From NCBI GenBank assembly GCA_903954185.1, contig CAJBMM010000028.1, positions 1 to 46,792 of the forward strand: a DNA stretch of 46,792 bases, given 5' to 3'. Each line of letters starts with the position of its first letter. Position 1 is the stretch's first letter. The translations under genes and the position numbers were made by a program. Below are positions 8,420 to 16,150 of this stretch, in pieces. The notes beneath the pieces were generated by a model. It ran no database searches, had not been told where the DNA came from, and saw only the letters and a list, made by a program, of their open reading frames with translations. Origin of the DNA: an uncultured Candidatus Berkelbacteria bacterium (GTDB lineage: Bacteria; Patescibacteriota; UBA1384; CAJBMM01).

Positions 8420-8537
8420 GTAGGTGGTAGCTGGTAGAGGTAGTAAGGTAAATTATTGTCATTTCTGCGAAAGCAGGAATCTATATAATCTTGTGGATCC
8501 TCGAATAATTGTTCGTCATACTCGCGTCGAGGATGAC
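8420..8537 (+). repeat. Palindromic repeat, right copy flanking the YdjM-like gene
   Basis: Inverted partner of 7699-7818. It holds a complete GTCATTTCTGCG...GAGGATGAC unit (8459-8537) plus the GGTGGTAG-rich outer part. It ends 49 bases before the galE start. An open frame running from here into galE (8509) is repeat sequence, not part of the protein. Confidence 0.85.
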
Positions 8538-8586
8538 AGAAAAAATGTCATTTTGCATTTTGAGATTTGAATTACGAAGGAGTAAT

Positions 8587-9576
8587 ATGAAACCAATTTT
8601 AGTTACAGGCGGAGCTGGTTATATAGGCAGCCATGCAGTTAAAGAATTAATTAAATCTGGCCGAAAGGTAGTTGTTGTCGATAATTTATCGGCTGGACAC
8701 AAAGGGGCAGTACCAGAAGGAGTAGATTTTGAGCAAGCCGATACTCGTGATTACGATAAGATGCGGGATATTTTAGAAAAATATCAGCCAAGTGCGGTAA
8801 TGCATTTCGCGGCCTTCCTTGCAGTGGGGGAATCGGTAGAGAAACCAATCGAATATTACGATAACAATCTGGTGGGCGTACTGCGATTGCTAACCGCTAT
8901 GCGTGATACAGGCGTCAAACAATTTATATTTTCATCAACCGCTGCTGTTTATGGCCAACCAGAGAATATACCTGTTACCGAAAAAGAGTCACTTAAACCA
9001 GAAAGCCCATATGGCCAATCAAAGTTAGCAGTAGAACAAATGTTGCCATGGGTTGAGCGTGCATATGGCATTAATTATACGGTTTTACGCTATTTTAATG
9101 CTGCTGGAGCAGATAAAGATGGAGAAATTGGGCTCGATAACGAAAATGCCACCAATTTAATTCCCAAAGCCATTTACTCGCTATTGCACAATGGATCAAT
9201 CGAGATTTTTGGTACCGATTATGATACGCCAGATGGCACTGGGGTGCGTGACTATATTCATGTGTCCGATTTAGCTACGGCGCACATCAAAGCACTTGAA
9301 AGGCTAGAAAATGGCGGAAAAAGCGACATATTTAATCTTGGCACTGGTAAAGGAACTAGCGTAAAAGAGATAATCAGTGCAGTAGAAAAAGCCTCGGGTA
9401 AAAAATTAGATGTTAAAATTTCTTCACGCCGCGCTGGAGACCCTGCTAAAGTTTGGGCCGATAGCTCCAAAGCCCAGAGCGAGCTTGGTTGGAGCCCAAA
9501 ATATACTAATATCGAAGAAATAGTTGCCACTTCTTGGAACTGGCATTCAACCCATCCAGATGGATATAAAAGTTAA
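8587..9576 (+). CDS. galE: UDP-glucose 4-epimerase
   Basis: A short-chain dehydrogenase-type epimerase of 329 residues that interconverts UDP-glucose and UDP-galactose (or the N-acetyl forms), supplying sugars for surface glycans. It opens with the NAD loop TGGAGYIGSHAV. It has the catalytic Ser/Thr and YxxxK set (FSSTAAVYG, then SPYGQSKLAVE) and the GalE block YFNAAGAD. DGTGVRDYIHVSDLA and FNLGTGKGTSVKE follow as in the family. I chose ATG 8587 because GAAGGAG lies 5 bases upstream; the longer frame from 8509 would translate a repeat. It is a single gene, facing the metallo-hydrolase at 9655. Substrate range cannot be read from the sequence. Confidence 0.92.
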   Translation: MKPILVTGGAGYIGSHAVKELIKSGRKVVVVDNLSAGHKGAVPEGVDFEQADTRDYDKMRDILEKYQPSAVMHFAAFLAVGESVEKPIEYYDNNLVGVLRLLTAMRDTGVKQFIFSSTAAVYGQPENIPVTEKESLKPESPYGQSKLAVEQMLPWVERAYGINYTVLRYFNAAGADKDGEIGLDNENATNLIPKAIYSLLHNGSIEIFGTDYDTPDGTGVRDYIHVSDLATAHIKALERLENGGKSDIFNLGTGKGTSVKEIISAVEKASGKKLDVKISSRRAGDPAKVWADSSKAQSELGWSPKYTNIEEIVATSWNWHSTHPDGYKS

Positions 9577-9654
9577 CTCAAATCTCAAAATGTAAATAGG
9601 TTCGACATACCCACTACATTTGCAAAATTTTGGAACTTGGTTCTTTAAAATAGC

Positions 9655-10320
9655 TTAGATCTCAATGCTTTTGCCCCAGTCGAGCACTTTTACCTCTATG
9701 GCGATATCTTTCATCGCTTCTACAAAATCATTTACACTAACTGGGTAATCGGGGTTATTATAGTGAATTGGAATTGCAATTTTTGGTTTTGCTATTATTA
9801 ATTGTTCTTTTGCTGTCCTAATATCCATTACTACTTGGCCACAAATTGGGGTTGCTATAATATCTGCCGCTACATTAGTATTTAAGTTTATGCTATCTCC
9901 TGGTGAATAGAAGCTTGTTTCGCCGTCATCTATAACAACGCCACTAACAATTGGCGGGGTCTTACCATTCGGTAAAGGACCATGAACTGAGGGAAAGCCT
10001 TCAATCTCTATTCCGCCAACAACTTTGTGTTTAAAACCAGAGCTTATATTTGTTGCTCTACTTGGATATTTTTCATTAATTATTTGACAGGCTGTAGAAG
10101 AGCCAATCACATTACAATTGCTCATCTCCATAATTATTTGAATGTTGCCCCAGTCAAAATGGTCGCGGTGCTCATGGGTAATTATTATTAAATCAGTTTC
10201 TTTGAAGGCTATTGGATTCACTTTTTCTTCATTAAAAACATAAGTACCTGGGTCGAGTAATAAATTCGAGTACGTTGTTTCAATATAAAAACAAGATTGT
10301 GCATGCTTAGTAATTTTCAT
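9655..10320 (-). CDS. Metallo-beta-lactamase-fold hydrolase (UPF0173/UlaG-like)
   Basis: A 221-residue protein of the MBL fold. The metal motif is THEHRDHFDWG (HxHxDH), followed by further ligands in FPSVHGPLP, FYSPGDS and PIHYNNPDYP. The opening MKITKHAQSCFYIET matches UPF0173-type proteins (I-x-HxxxSxFxI). These are broad-acting or unassigned metal hydrolases, probably cytoplasmic here because no signal peptide is visible. ATG 10320 has AAGGAAG 5 bases upstream; an in-frame ATG at 10356 adds 12 residues without a ribosome site. The small gene 10377-10661 lies 56 bases upstream on the same strand. Confidence 0.85.
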   Translation of the reverse strand: MKITKHAQSCFYIETTYSNLLLDPGTYVFNEEKVNPIAFKETDLIIITHEHRDHFDWGNIQIIMEMSNCNVIGSSTACQIINEKYPSRATNISSGFKHKVVGGIEIEGFPSVHGPLPNGKTPPIVSGVVIDDGETSFYSPGDSINLNTNVAADIIATPICGQVVMDIRTAKEQLIIAKPKIAIPIHYNNPDYPVSVNDFVEAMKDIAIEVKVLDWGKSIEI

Positions 10321-10376
10321 ATTCTTCCTTAAAAAAGGTTTGTGTTTTATATGCATAAATAAGAGTATTTAAACTA

Positions 10377-10661
10377 TTATTTTATAGGATTAACGAAAGT
10401 GGCAATGTCTTCATTGTTGTGCAAATAACTACCGTCTTCATTGGGTAGGTCTATGCCAAGTAAATAAGTTATGCCGTGCCAAATAGTAGCTTCGTCCGTC
10501 TTAGGATTGTAGATAAGTTCACCCAAATCCTCGGCTTGTTGTAGCTTTTTTGCCCAATTAGATGCTTCTTCGCGCGTTAATTTACCGTCTAAGACTTCTT
10601 GAAATACATTTTTGACTTTGTTGAGTGAAATTGATTTAGAAAATTGAGGTAGATTATTCAT
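10377..10661 (-). CDS. Small hypothetical protein
   Basis: 94 residues, soluble, with no recognised domain. The N-terminal half is helical and charged (KVKNVFQEVLDGKLTREEASNWAKKLQ). The C-terminal half contains ATIWHGITYLLGIDL and ends in NPIK. I chose ATG 10661 because GGAGG sits 6 bases upstream. The longer open frame to 10772 runs back through tRNA-Glu and cannot be coding. The tRNA ends 20 bases upstream on the same strand, so the gene may be read through from it. I cannot give a function. Confidence 0.65.
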   Translation of the reverse strand: MNNLPQFSKSISLNKVKNVFQEVLDGKLTREEASNWAKKLQQAEDLGELIYNPKTDEATIWHGITYLLGIDLPNEDGSYLHNNEDIATFVNPIK

Positions 10662-10681
10662 AAAATCCTCCATTGAATTAT

Positions 10682-10756
10682 TGGTAGCCTTACGGGGAGT
10701 CGAACCCCGCTTTTCAGGATGAGAACCTGATGTCCTAACCGATAGACGATAAGGCC
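10682..10756 (-). tRNA. tRNA-Glu (anticodon CTC)
   Basis: The minus strand gives acceptor GGCCTTA/TAAGGCT (closing G-U pair), anticodon stem TCAGG/CCTGA with loop TTCTCAT (anticodon CTC, codon GAG), T-arm CGGGG/CCCCG with loop TTCGACT, discriminator A and encoded CCA. Fragments of its 5' end recur upstream at 10794-10806 and 10842-10854. Confidence 0.92.
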
Positions 10757-10854
10757 GAATATGCGCCAGCATATGAGGGCTTACGACACGTGTCGATAAG
10801 GCCGAGCGAATGTAAATGAGCGAGTCATTACGGCTTTGAGACGATAAGGCCGAG
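10747..10854 (-). repeat. Repeated fragments of the tRNA-Glu 5' end
   Basis: The word CGATAAGGCCGA occurs inside the tRNA (10747-10758), and CGATAAGGCCGAG at 10794-10806 and 10842-10854, at a regular spacing of 47 and 48 bases. The sequence between copies is only weakly alike. This looks like a decayed tandem duplication of the tRNA start and its leader. Confidence 0.6.
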
Positions 10855-10997
10855 TGAGCTTAGGTTATAAAGGATGGGTTAGATCCTTCGCTTGGCTCAG
10901 GATGACAATTACTTTGAACTTACAACGAACTTATTTTAACATATTATGGCCGATGTTGGTAGCCCGTTATTAGCAAAAGTCTCGAACAACCAACAAT

Positions 10998-11064
10998 GCC
11001 ATTCCTGCGAAGGCAGGAGTCTATTATCAGTTATAGACTGGATCCCTGCCTACGCAGGGATGAC
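10998..11064. repeat. Palindromic intergenic repeat (GTCAT/ATGAC type)
   Basis: Starts with CCATTCCTGCGAAGGCAGGA, has a central TCTAT...ATAGA stem, and ends with CCCTGCCTACGCAGGGATGAC. It would fold into a long hairpin with two side arms. Same family as 8459-8537 and 14072-14143. Confidence 0.8.
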
Positions 11065-11124
11065 GTGTGTTTGTAGTTATTAGGCTTTAGCCATTCGGAT
11101 TTAGTCATTTAAATTCTTGTGTTA

Positions 11125-11187
11125 TGGTGCTTAGCTTTTGCGTAGCACCAAGCACACCATATGCAGAAGCAAATGGTGTGCTATAAT
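11125..11187 (+). promoter_or_regulatory. Extended -10 promoter with two inverted repeats (possible operator)
   Basis: TATAAT at 11182-11187 is preceded by TGC, an extended -10. Two inverted repeats lie at its upstream edge: TGGTGCT-N12-AGCACCA (11125-11150) and AGCACACCAT-N12-ATGGTGTGCT (11151-11182). Both have 12-base spacers and a shared half-site; the second touches the -10 box. A repressor bound here would block the Clp unit. It does not match the CIRCE sequence. Confidence 0.5.
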
Positions 11188-11243
11188 AAAGAAGTAAAAG
11201 TGAGGGGAGTATTGATCTAGTCATTGGACAGAATGGTTTTTTA

Positions 11244-11525
11244 ATGTGGTGGGCTTGGAATTTACCTAAGCGCTTGGTTTTAGCTGGTAAAAATTTTCTT
11301 AGTATAGTTGCCGATACATTCGCCATAAAATCTATGGCAACTCACATTAATGAAGCAATTTTTCAAGACCCTACATGGCAAGGGCGTTTAATTGGAATAT
11401 TTATTCGTATTTTTCGCATCTTTTTAGGTTTAATAGTTTTGGCAATTTTATTAGTGATTGTTGCAACAGCTGTGGCAACATGGTATGCATTGCCATTTTT
11501 TGCAATTTGGATGATAGCAAGATGA
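11244..11525 (+). CDS. Small membrane protein preceding the Clp-like ATPase
   Basis: 93 residues. An amphipathic N-terminal half is followed by one or two hydrophobic segments (about 50-88: IRIFRIFLGLIVLAILLVIVA, then WYALPFFAIWMIA). It belongs to no family I recognise. Its stop overlaps the start of the Clp-like gene as ATGA (11522-11525), so the two are translationally coupled and probably work together at the membrane. ATG 11244 has no ribosome site. A GAGGGGAG sequence at 11202-11209 lies just before an in-frame ATT (11211), which would add 11 residues, so the start is uncertain. Confidence 0.7.
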   Translation: MWWAWNLPKRLVLAGKNFLSIVADTFAIKSMATHINEAIFQDPTWQGRLIGIFIRIFRIFLGLIVLAILLVIVATAVATWYALPFFAIWMIAR

Positions 11526-14026
11526 ATGAAACACCAAAAATTGAATTTAAACAAAATGCCGCCCAATTCTTAAAGAAGTGGAAGAATGATCAAAGTTTCA
11601 GGGTATTAGGTAAAGTAGTTTCTTGGGGAATTATTGCGCTATTATTGGTGGTATTTGTACTCGCAACCATGCAAGGGGTATCAGAAAATCATCTACCCAT
11701 AGCCTCGTTGTTTTATCTCAACCCAATGGTGCGTATATTTTGGTTAAATGTGCTTGGTGGCATTGTATCGCTATATATTTTAGATGAAATTAAGCGTCGT
11801 GAAGCATATACCTCGAGCGACGATGTATTCAGTTTTGCCGATGCTTATTCTAAAAACTTTATAGCTCAAGTACTGGAAATTAGTAAAAAAAATAAACAGC
11901 AACTAAACGCGCGATTAATGTTGCGCATGATGCTTTTGAGCTCGTATATGCAGATGATTTTTAATCGAATGGAAGTGTCTGCTGCATCGGTTGAGAAAAC
12001 AATCGATAGCGCATTATTGCCAATAAATGAGCCATTAACTGGGCATGAAGTAGAAATTGATGCAAATTTGCAAGAATTTATTCTAATTAGTGCTAACAGA
12101 GCACGCGATAGAGGTGATGATTCGTTTGGATTAGCCGATGTATTGCTTACACTTTTAGAAAAAGACGTAGAAATTGCCAAGTTTTTTGACCCACTAGATA
12201 TCAATCCAGAAAGACTTACGGTTGTTTTGGGTTGGGTATCAACTAAAAATCAGTTGCTACATAATTATCAAGCACTTAAAACGCGTAGAATGCATACTGG
12301 GCCAGTTAATCAAGCATGGACATCTTCTCCTACACCTATTCTCAACCACTATGGACGAGATTTAACGGTTATGGCCTCTTACGGAAATGTGCCGTTAGTT
12401 AACGTGCGTAAGCCCGAAGTACAAACCGCGATAGAAATACTTAGTCGAACTACAAAAAACAGTTTACTTTTAGCTGGCGACCCAGGTTCTGGTCGTGGCG
12501 CAATTGTGGCACAGATTGCTTTGAAAATGCTTAGCCAAGATGTTCCTAAAGAGTTGCAAGATAAAAGATTGGTACAATTAGATGTTGCTTCGTTACATGG
12601 GGCAGCCGAGGGCTTTGAGGTAACATTTGGGCAACTATTAGATGAAACAGAACGTTCTGGGAATGTTATTTTGTTTATACCAAATTTGCAAGATTTAGCT
12701 ACTGATAAAACCTCTGGTGTGGCCTCGGCCGAACTACTTTTGCCAATATTACAACGTAGTCGCATGCAGGTTATTGGTGCTACTACTATGCAAGAATATC
12801 GCGAACAAATTGAGCCAAATCAAACATTTGCTAACTCTTTTGGAATTATAGAAGTAAAAGAGATGAGCCAAAAAGATGCTTTAACTGTATTAGAGGAAAC
12901 TTCGGTAGATTTAGAGGGCAGGCATGGCGTTAAAATATCGGTTAAGGCAATGGAAGATGCCGTTGCACTATCTTCTGAATATATTCACGATAAAGTACTG
13001 CCAGAAAAAGCAATTGATATTTTAGATGAGGCCGCAGTAAAAGCCTCCAACGCCAAGCGTAAAGAGGTAACTGATGCCGATGTGCGCGAAGTTGTGAGCC
13101 GAGTGGCTAACGTACCTGTTGCCGCAGTGGCACAAAATGAACAAAAGGTGTTATTAGATTTAGAAAAGTTAATAAAAGAGCGCGTGGTGGGTCAAAATGA
13201 GGCTGTTGTAGCAGTAGCTCAAGCATTAAGACGCGCTAGGGCTGGCTTAACCGATAAAAAACGCCCAATTGGCACATTTTTATTTGTTGGGCCTACTGGC
13301 GTGGGTAAAACCGAATTAGCAAAAGCGTTATCTTCTAGTTATTTTTCTGGTGAGTCTAATATGGTGCGCTTGGATATGTCTGAATTTCAGGGTGGCGGGT
13401 CTATACAAAGGTTAATTGGAGAAGGCAGCACTGAAGGTTTATTGACTGGTCCTGTCAGAAATAAACCATTTGCCCTACTTCTGTTAGACGAATTTGAAAA
13501 ATCGAGTGATGAAATTCGTAATTTATTTCTATCAATATTTGATGATGGGCGCATTACCGATGGAGCAGGGCATGTGGTAGATTTTACAAATACAATTATG
13601 ATTGCCACATCAAATGCCGGCTCACTAGAAATTCAAGACGCCATTAAAGGTGGGCAAACCTATGAACAAATTCAAACGTTTTTAACTAGCGATTTATTAC
13701 CAAAGATTTTTAGACCAGAACTGTTAAACCGTTTTGATGGCGTAATTGCCTTTAAGCCGCTAACCCAAGACGAAGTATTGCAAATTGCACGACTGCAAAT
13801 TACGGGTGTTATAAAACAAACCGAGGAAAGCACTGGTATTCATTTAACCGTTACAGAGGCTGCGATAGAAAAATTAGCACAGCTAGGATTTGACCCAACT
13901 TTGGGTGGTAGACCGCTGCGTCGCGCCATTCAAGACCATTTAGAAGCACCTTTGGCGAATAAGATATTGGCCGGTGGGTTGAAGAGGGGTGATACGTTGG
14001 CATTGGATGTTGGGGATTTGATTTAA
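11522..14026 (+). CDS. Membrane-anchored Clp/AAA+ ATPase with degenerate first ATPase domain
   Basis: 834 residues. Two hydrophobic segments (about 31-50 and 62-88) anchor the protein, followed by a Clp N-like helical domain (about 100-250) and two AAA+ domains. D2 (about 545-834) has an intact Walker A GPTGVGKT (590-597), Walker B LLLLDE, sensor IATSNAG and the C-terminal GGRPLRR arginine. D1 (about 290-505) is ruined: Walker A reads GDPGSGRG, with Arg for the key Lys, and Walker B reads ILFIPN with no Asp-Glu. There is no middle coiled coil like ClpB. I also miss the ClpP-docking [IVL]GF loop and the aromatic GYVG pore loop of D2 (here RLIGEGSTEGLLT). Start ATG 11522 overlaps the previous stop. 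It is clearly of ClpA/ClpC descent, but a standard unfoldase role is doubtful. Confidence 0.88.
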   Translation: MNETPKIEFKQNAAQFLKKWKNDQSFRVLGKVVSWGIIALLLVVFVLATMQGVSENHLPIASLFYLNPMVRIFWLNVLGGIVSLYILDEIKRREAYTSSDDVFSFADAYSKNFIAQVLEISKKNKQQLNARLMLRMMLLSSYMQMIFNRMEVSAASVEKTIDSALLPINEPLTGHEVEIDANLQEFILISANRARDRGDDSFGLADVLLTLLEKDVEIAKFFDPLDINPERLTVVLGWVSTKNQLLHNYQALKTRRMHTGPVNQAWTSSPTPILNHYGRDLTVMASYGNVPLVNVRKPEVQTAIEILSRTTKNSLLLAGDPGSGRGAIVAQIALKMLSQDVPKELQDKRLVQLDVASLHGAAEGFEVTFGQLLDETERSGNVILFIPNLQDLATDKTSGVASAELLLPILQRSRMQVIGATTMQEYREQIEPNQTFANSFGIIEVKEMSQKDALTVLEETSVDLEGRHGVKISVKAMEDAVALSSEYIHDKVLPEKAIDILDEAAVKASNAKRKEVTDADVREVVSRVANVPVAAVAQNEQKVLLDLEKLIKERVVGQNEAVVAVAQALRRARAGLTDKKRPIGTFLFVGPTGVGKTELAKALSSSYFSGESNMVRLDMSEFQGGGSIQRLIGEGSTEGLLTGPVRNKPFALLLLDEFEKSSDEIRNLFLSIFDDGRITDGAGHVVDFTNTIMIATSNAGSLEIQDAIKGGQTYEQIQTFLTSDLLPKIFRPELLNRFDGVIAFKPLTQDEVLQIARLQITGVIKQTEESTGIHLTVTEAAIEKLAQLGFDPTLGGRPLRRAIQDHLEAPLANKILAGGLKRGDTLALDVGDLI

Positions 14027-14071
14027 TGCAAAGTCTAATGACCAAAATTTAGAGTTTTGGAATATTCCTTT

Positions 14072-14143
14072 GTCATTCCTGCGGAGGCAGGAATCCATCG
14101 TTTCTTCTTTTTTGGATCCTCGAATAGTCGGGTCGAGGATGAC
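14072..14143. repeat. Palindromic intergenic repeat (GTCAT/ATGAC type)
   Basis: Begins GTCATTCCTGCGGAGGCAGG and ends GGGTCGAGGATGAC, with two inner hairpins. It lies just after the Clp-like gene. Confidence 0.8.
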
Positions 14144-14212
14144 AAGGAAAAATGTTCTTAAGTTTGTAAATTGTTGCATTGTTAAAAAGTTTGAGTGCGA
14201 TTGAGCATGGAG

Positions 14213-14300
14213 TATGAAGTATGGAGCTTGAAGCTTGAAACACAAAAATAAGGAAAAATCCTTATAATATGCTACAAGCTACATGTTTTATGCTTCAAGT
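14213..14300. repeat. Second repeat family (GCATGAAGCTTGAA words)
   Basis: A left arm of words such as GAGCATGGAG, TATGAAGTATGGAG and CTTGAAGCTTGAAAC faces a right arm with CTACAAGCTACATG and TATGCTTCAAG, with a small AAGGA...TCCTT hairpin in the centre. A related copy lies at 30595-30700. The remainder of 14027-14304 holds no gene. Confidence 0.55.
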
Positions 14301-14304
14301 CTGT

Positions 14305-14682
14305 CTATTTTGCTTGCAGGAGATAGCGGTCTATAACATCGGCGAGCATGGCGGGCTCGTACTCGGCTTTGACTAGATAGTTCACAGCCCCTAAAGATTT
14401 GGCTTTTTCGCCACTGGTATGTTCTGGTAAATTAGTAGTCATAAAAACAGGAATCGCTTTAGTTTCCGCTGTTTCTTTGAGGGTTTTAAGTACATCGAAA
14501 CCGTTAACTTTGGGCATAATAATATCTAATAGAATAATACTGGGCTTTTCTTTTTTGGCAATTTCAATACCTTCTGGCCCACCTAAAGCAGTGAATACTT
14601 TATAGCCGCGTTGTTCTAACTTTATCTTGTACATATCGCAAATTGCGGGTTCATCGTCGATGATTAGTAAAGATTTAACCAT
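14305..14682 (-). CDS. Single-domain response regulator (CheY-like receiver)
   Basis: 125 residues forming only a receiver domain: acidic pair D9/D10, phospho-acceptor D53 (IILLDIIMPKVNG), T82/T83 and K105 (YLVKAE). There is no DNA-binding or enzymatic output domain, so it must act on a protein partner or in a phosphorelay. The start has GGAGG 6 bases upstream. It follows the histidine kinase 14763-16052 on the same strand after an 80-base gap, so that kinase is the likely donor. It resembles the two receivers at 20884 and 21285. Confidence 0.93.
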   Translation of the reverse strand: MVKSLLIIDDEPAICDMYKIKLEQRGYKVFTALGGPEGIEIAKKEKPSIILLDIIMPKVNGFDVLKTLKETAETKAIPVFMTTNLPEHTSGEKAKSLGAVNYLVKAEYEPAMLADVIDRYLLQAK

Positions 14683-14762
14683 TTTTCCTCCAAGCTATTA
14701 GAATAATAGACTTTAGTAGTCTATTAGGCATATTTCTCTACAGCTAACTGTAACATAATTGT

Positions 14763-16052
14763 CTATCGCGGCAAAGCTATATAGAAAGTAGAACCTTTAT
14801 TTTCGGTGCTTTCTGCCCAAATTTTACCCTGATGTCTTTCTACTATTACTTTTGCGATATATAACCCAAGACCTGTGCCTTTACTATCTAGCGAAAGAGT
14901 ATTGGAGCTGCGGAAAAATCGTTGAAATAGTTTTGGCAGATCGTCTTTAGGTATGCCAATACCATTATCGGAAACGCTGATGACCAAATTGTCTGTTTCG
15001 ACGGTTATATCTATTTGAACGGTGCCTTTTTTGGGCGTGTACTTTATTGCATTATCAATTATGTTTTGCATAACTTGGCTTATTTTCTCACCATCAATCA
15101 CAACCAATGGAATTGATTTTCGGGAAATTTTAGAAATTAAATGAATTGAATTACGCGCAGCGAGTGGTTCAAGCTCGCTAATTGTTGAATCTATTACATC
15201 GACAATGTTGGTTGGCGCAAAATTTAAAGTAATCTTTCTTTCCTCTAACCGCGAAATTGAAAGCAGCTCACTTACAAGACTAACCATTTTTTTTGTAGCA
15301 TGCATTGACTGATCGAGGAAATTTTTTTGCTTTTCAGTAATTTTCCCGAGTGAACCCTCAATCATTAATGCTATGTGGCCACGTATTATGGAAAGTGGAG
15401 TGAATAGCTGGTGCGATGTCATGGATACAAAATCGTGCTCCATTACTTCTGCTGCATGTATTTTTGAAAGGTCGCGAATTAGTATCAAACTATCTCCGCG
15501 ATGCCCAGAAAAATGCTTTGCCTTAGTGCATCTAACGCCTATGTCTATTGGGCGTCCGTCTTTTGTAATTGCAGTGATTTCTTCGTAGTGGGTGGGGTTA
15601 GCTATAGAAAGATAGGCTAGTCCAAAGGCTAAGCCCATTTCCTTGTACTTTTCGCAGCGAAATACTTTAGAGCATTGGTGACCAACTGCCTCGTTGTAAC
15701 TATAGCCAGTAATATCTGTTATTGCGTCGTTTATGCGTAAAATTTGATTATTTTTGTCTAGAACAATTATTCCATCGTGAGTTAATTCGAAAAAAGCTAT
15801 ATGTCTGTCACGTTGGAACTTTATTTCCGCATTACCTTTTTCTAATTGAAGAAGTCTTAAGTCTGCCTCTCGTTGAGCGCGAATTGATCGCAGCGTCCAA
15901 TAGCCTGCAAGCCACAGTGCGGCAAGAGATGTCCAGCGTATCATCCATGATTCGGCATTGAATACTCCAACCGACAAAACGGTTATAGCAACTGCAAGCC
16001 AGACAAAGATGTCGATTACATAATGTATAATTTTAATTATTTTTTGTTTCAT
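14763..16052 (-). CDS. PAS-domain sensor histidine kinase
   Basis: 429 residues. Two N-terminal transmembrane helices (about 8-30 and 38-55) have almost no external loop. A short coiled linker leads to a PAS domain (about 80-195: DGIIVLDKNNQILRIND, GYSYNEAVG). The kinase core follows: H-box MTSHQLFTPLS with H214, N-box NIIDNAIKYTPK, G1 DNGIGIP, F-box FQRFFRS and G2 GTGLGLYIAK. All catalytic motifs are intact. With so little outside the membrane it probably senses an internal or membrane signal through PAS. A TAAAAT box ends 7 bases before ATG 16052 and no ribosome site is present, which suggests a leaderless transcript. The receiver 14305-14682 is its downstream partner. Confidence 0.93.
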   Translation of the reverse strand: MKQKIIKIIHYVIDIFVWLAVAITVLSVGVFNAESWMIRWTSLAALWLAGYWTLRSIRAQREADLRLLQLEKGNAEIKFQRDRHIAFFELTHDGIIVLDKNNQILRINDAITDITGYSYNEAVGHQCSKVFRCEKYKEMGLAFGLAYLSIANPTHYEEITAITKDGRPIDIGVRCTKAKHFSGHRGDSLILIRDLSKIHAAEVMEHDFVSMTSHQLFTPLSIIRGHIALMIEGSLGKITEKQKNFLDQSMHATKKMVSLVSELLSISRLEERKITLNFAPTNIVDVIDSTISELEPLAARNSIHLISKISRKSIPLVVIDGEKISQVMQNIIDNAIKYTPKKGTVQIDITVETDNLVISVSDNGIGIPKDDLPKLFQRFFRSSNTLSLDSKGTGLGLYIAKVIVERHQGKIWAESTENKGSTFYIALPR

Positions 16053-16059
16053 GAACTTT

Positions 16060-16065
16060 ATTTTA
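16060..16065 (-). promoter_or_regulatory. -10 box placed for a leaderless transcript
   Basis: TAAAAT on the minus strand, separated from ATG 16052 by exactly 7 bases (AAAGTTC) with no Shine-Dalgarno sequence. Confidence 0.45.
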
Positions 16066-16150
16066 ACACGAATAATTGTAAATATAATATAGTTATAGTT
16101 GGTGAATGGCGGATATCTGTTAATATTAAATAGAGGGAAATAAAATATTT

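Larger units (their letters stand above)
10757..11243. other. 487-base intergenic region before the Clp unit
   Basis: Contains the tRNA-Glu fragment repeats, a half repeat element ending at CAGGATGAC near 10906, a full palindromic repeat at 10998-11064, two inverted repeats at 11125-11150 and 11151-11182, and the promoter of the downstream membrane protein/Clp unit. I see no gene in it. Confidence 0.6.

Noticed and set aside
8509-8586. N-terminal extension of GalE
   Set aside because: These bases are the end of a dispersed repeat, and a strong ribosome site supports ATG 8587.
9590-9640. Third tRNA suggested by GGTTCGAC
   Set aside because: No acceptor or anticodon stems can be drawn around it.
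10662-10772. N-terminal extension of the small protein 10377-10661
   Set aside because: It runs through tRNA-Glu.
10747-10854. CRISPR array
   Set aside because: Only three short copies with unequal, partly similar spacers, one inside a tRNA gene; no cas genes in the window.
11125-11182. CIRCE (HrcA) operator at the Clp promoter
   Set aside because: The arms and the 12-base spacer do not match TTAGCACTC-N9-GAGTGCTAA.
11375-11521. N-terminal extension of the Clp-like protein
   Set aside because: It is the small membrane gene read in another frame; ATG 11522 gives the normal overlap start.
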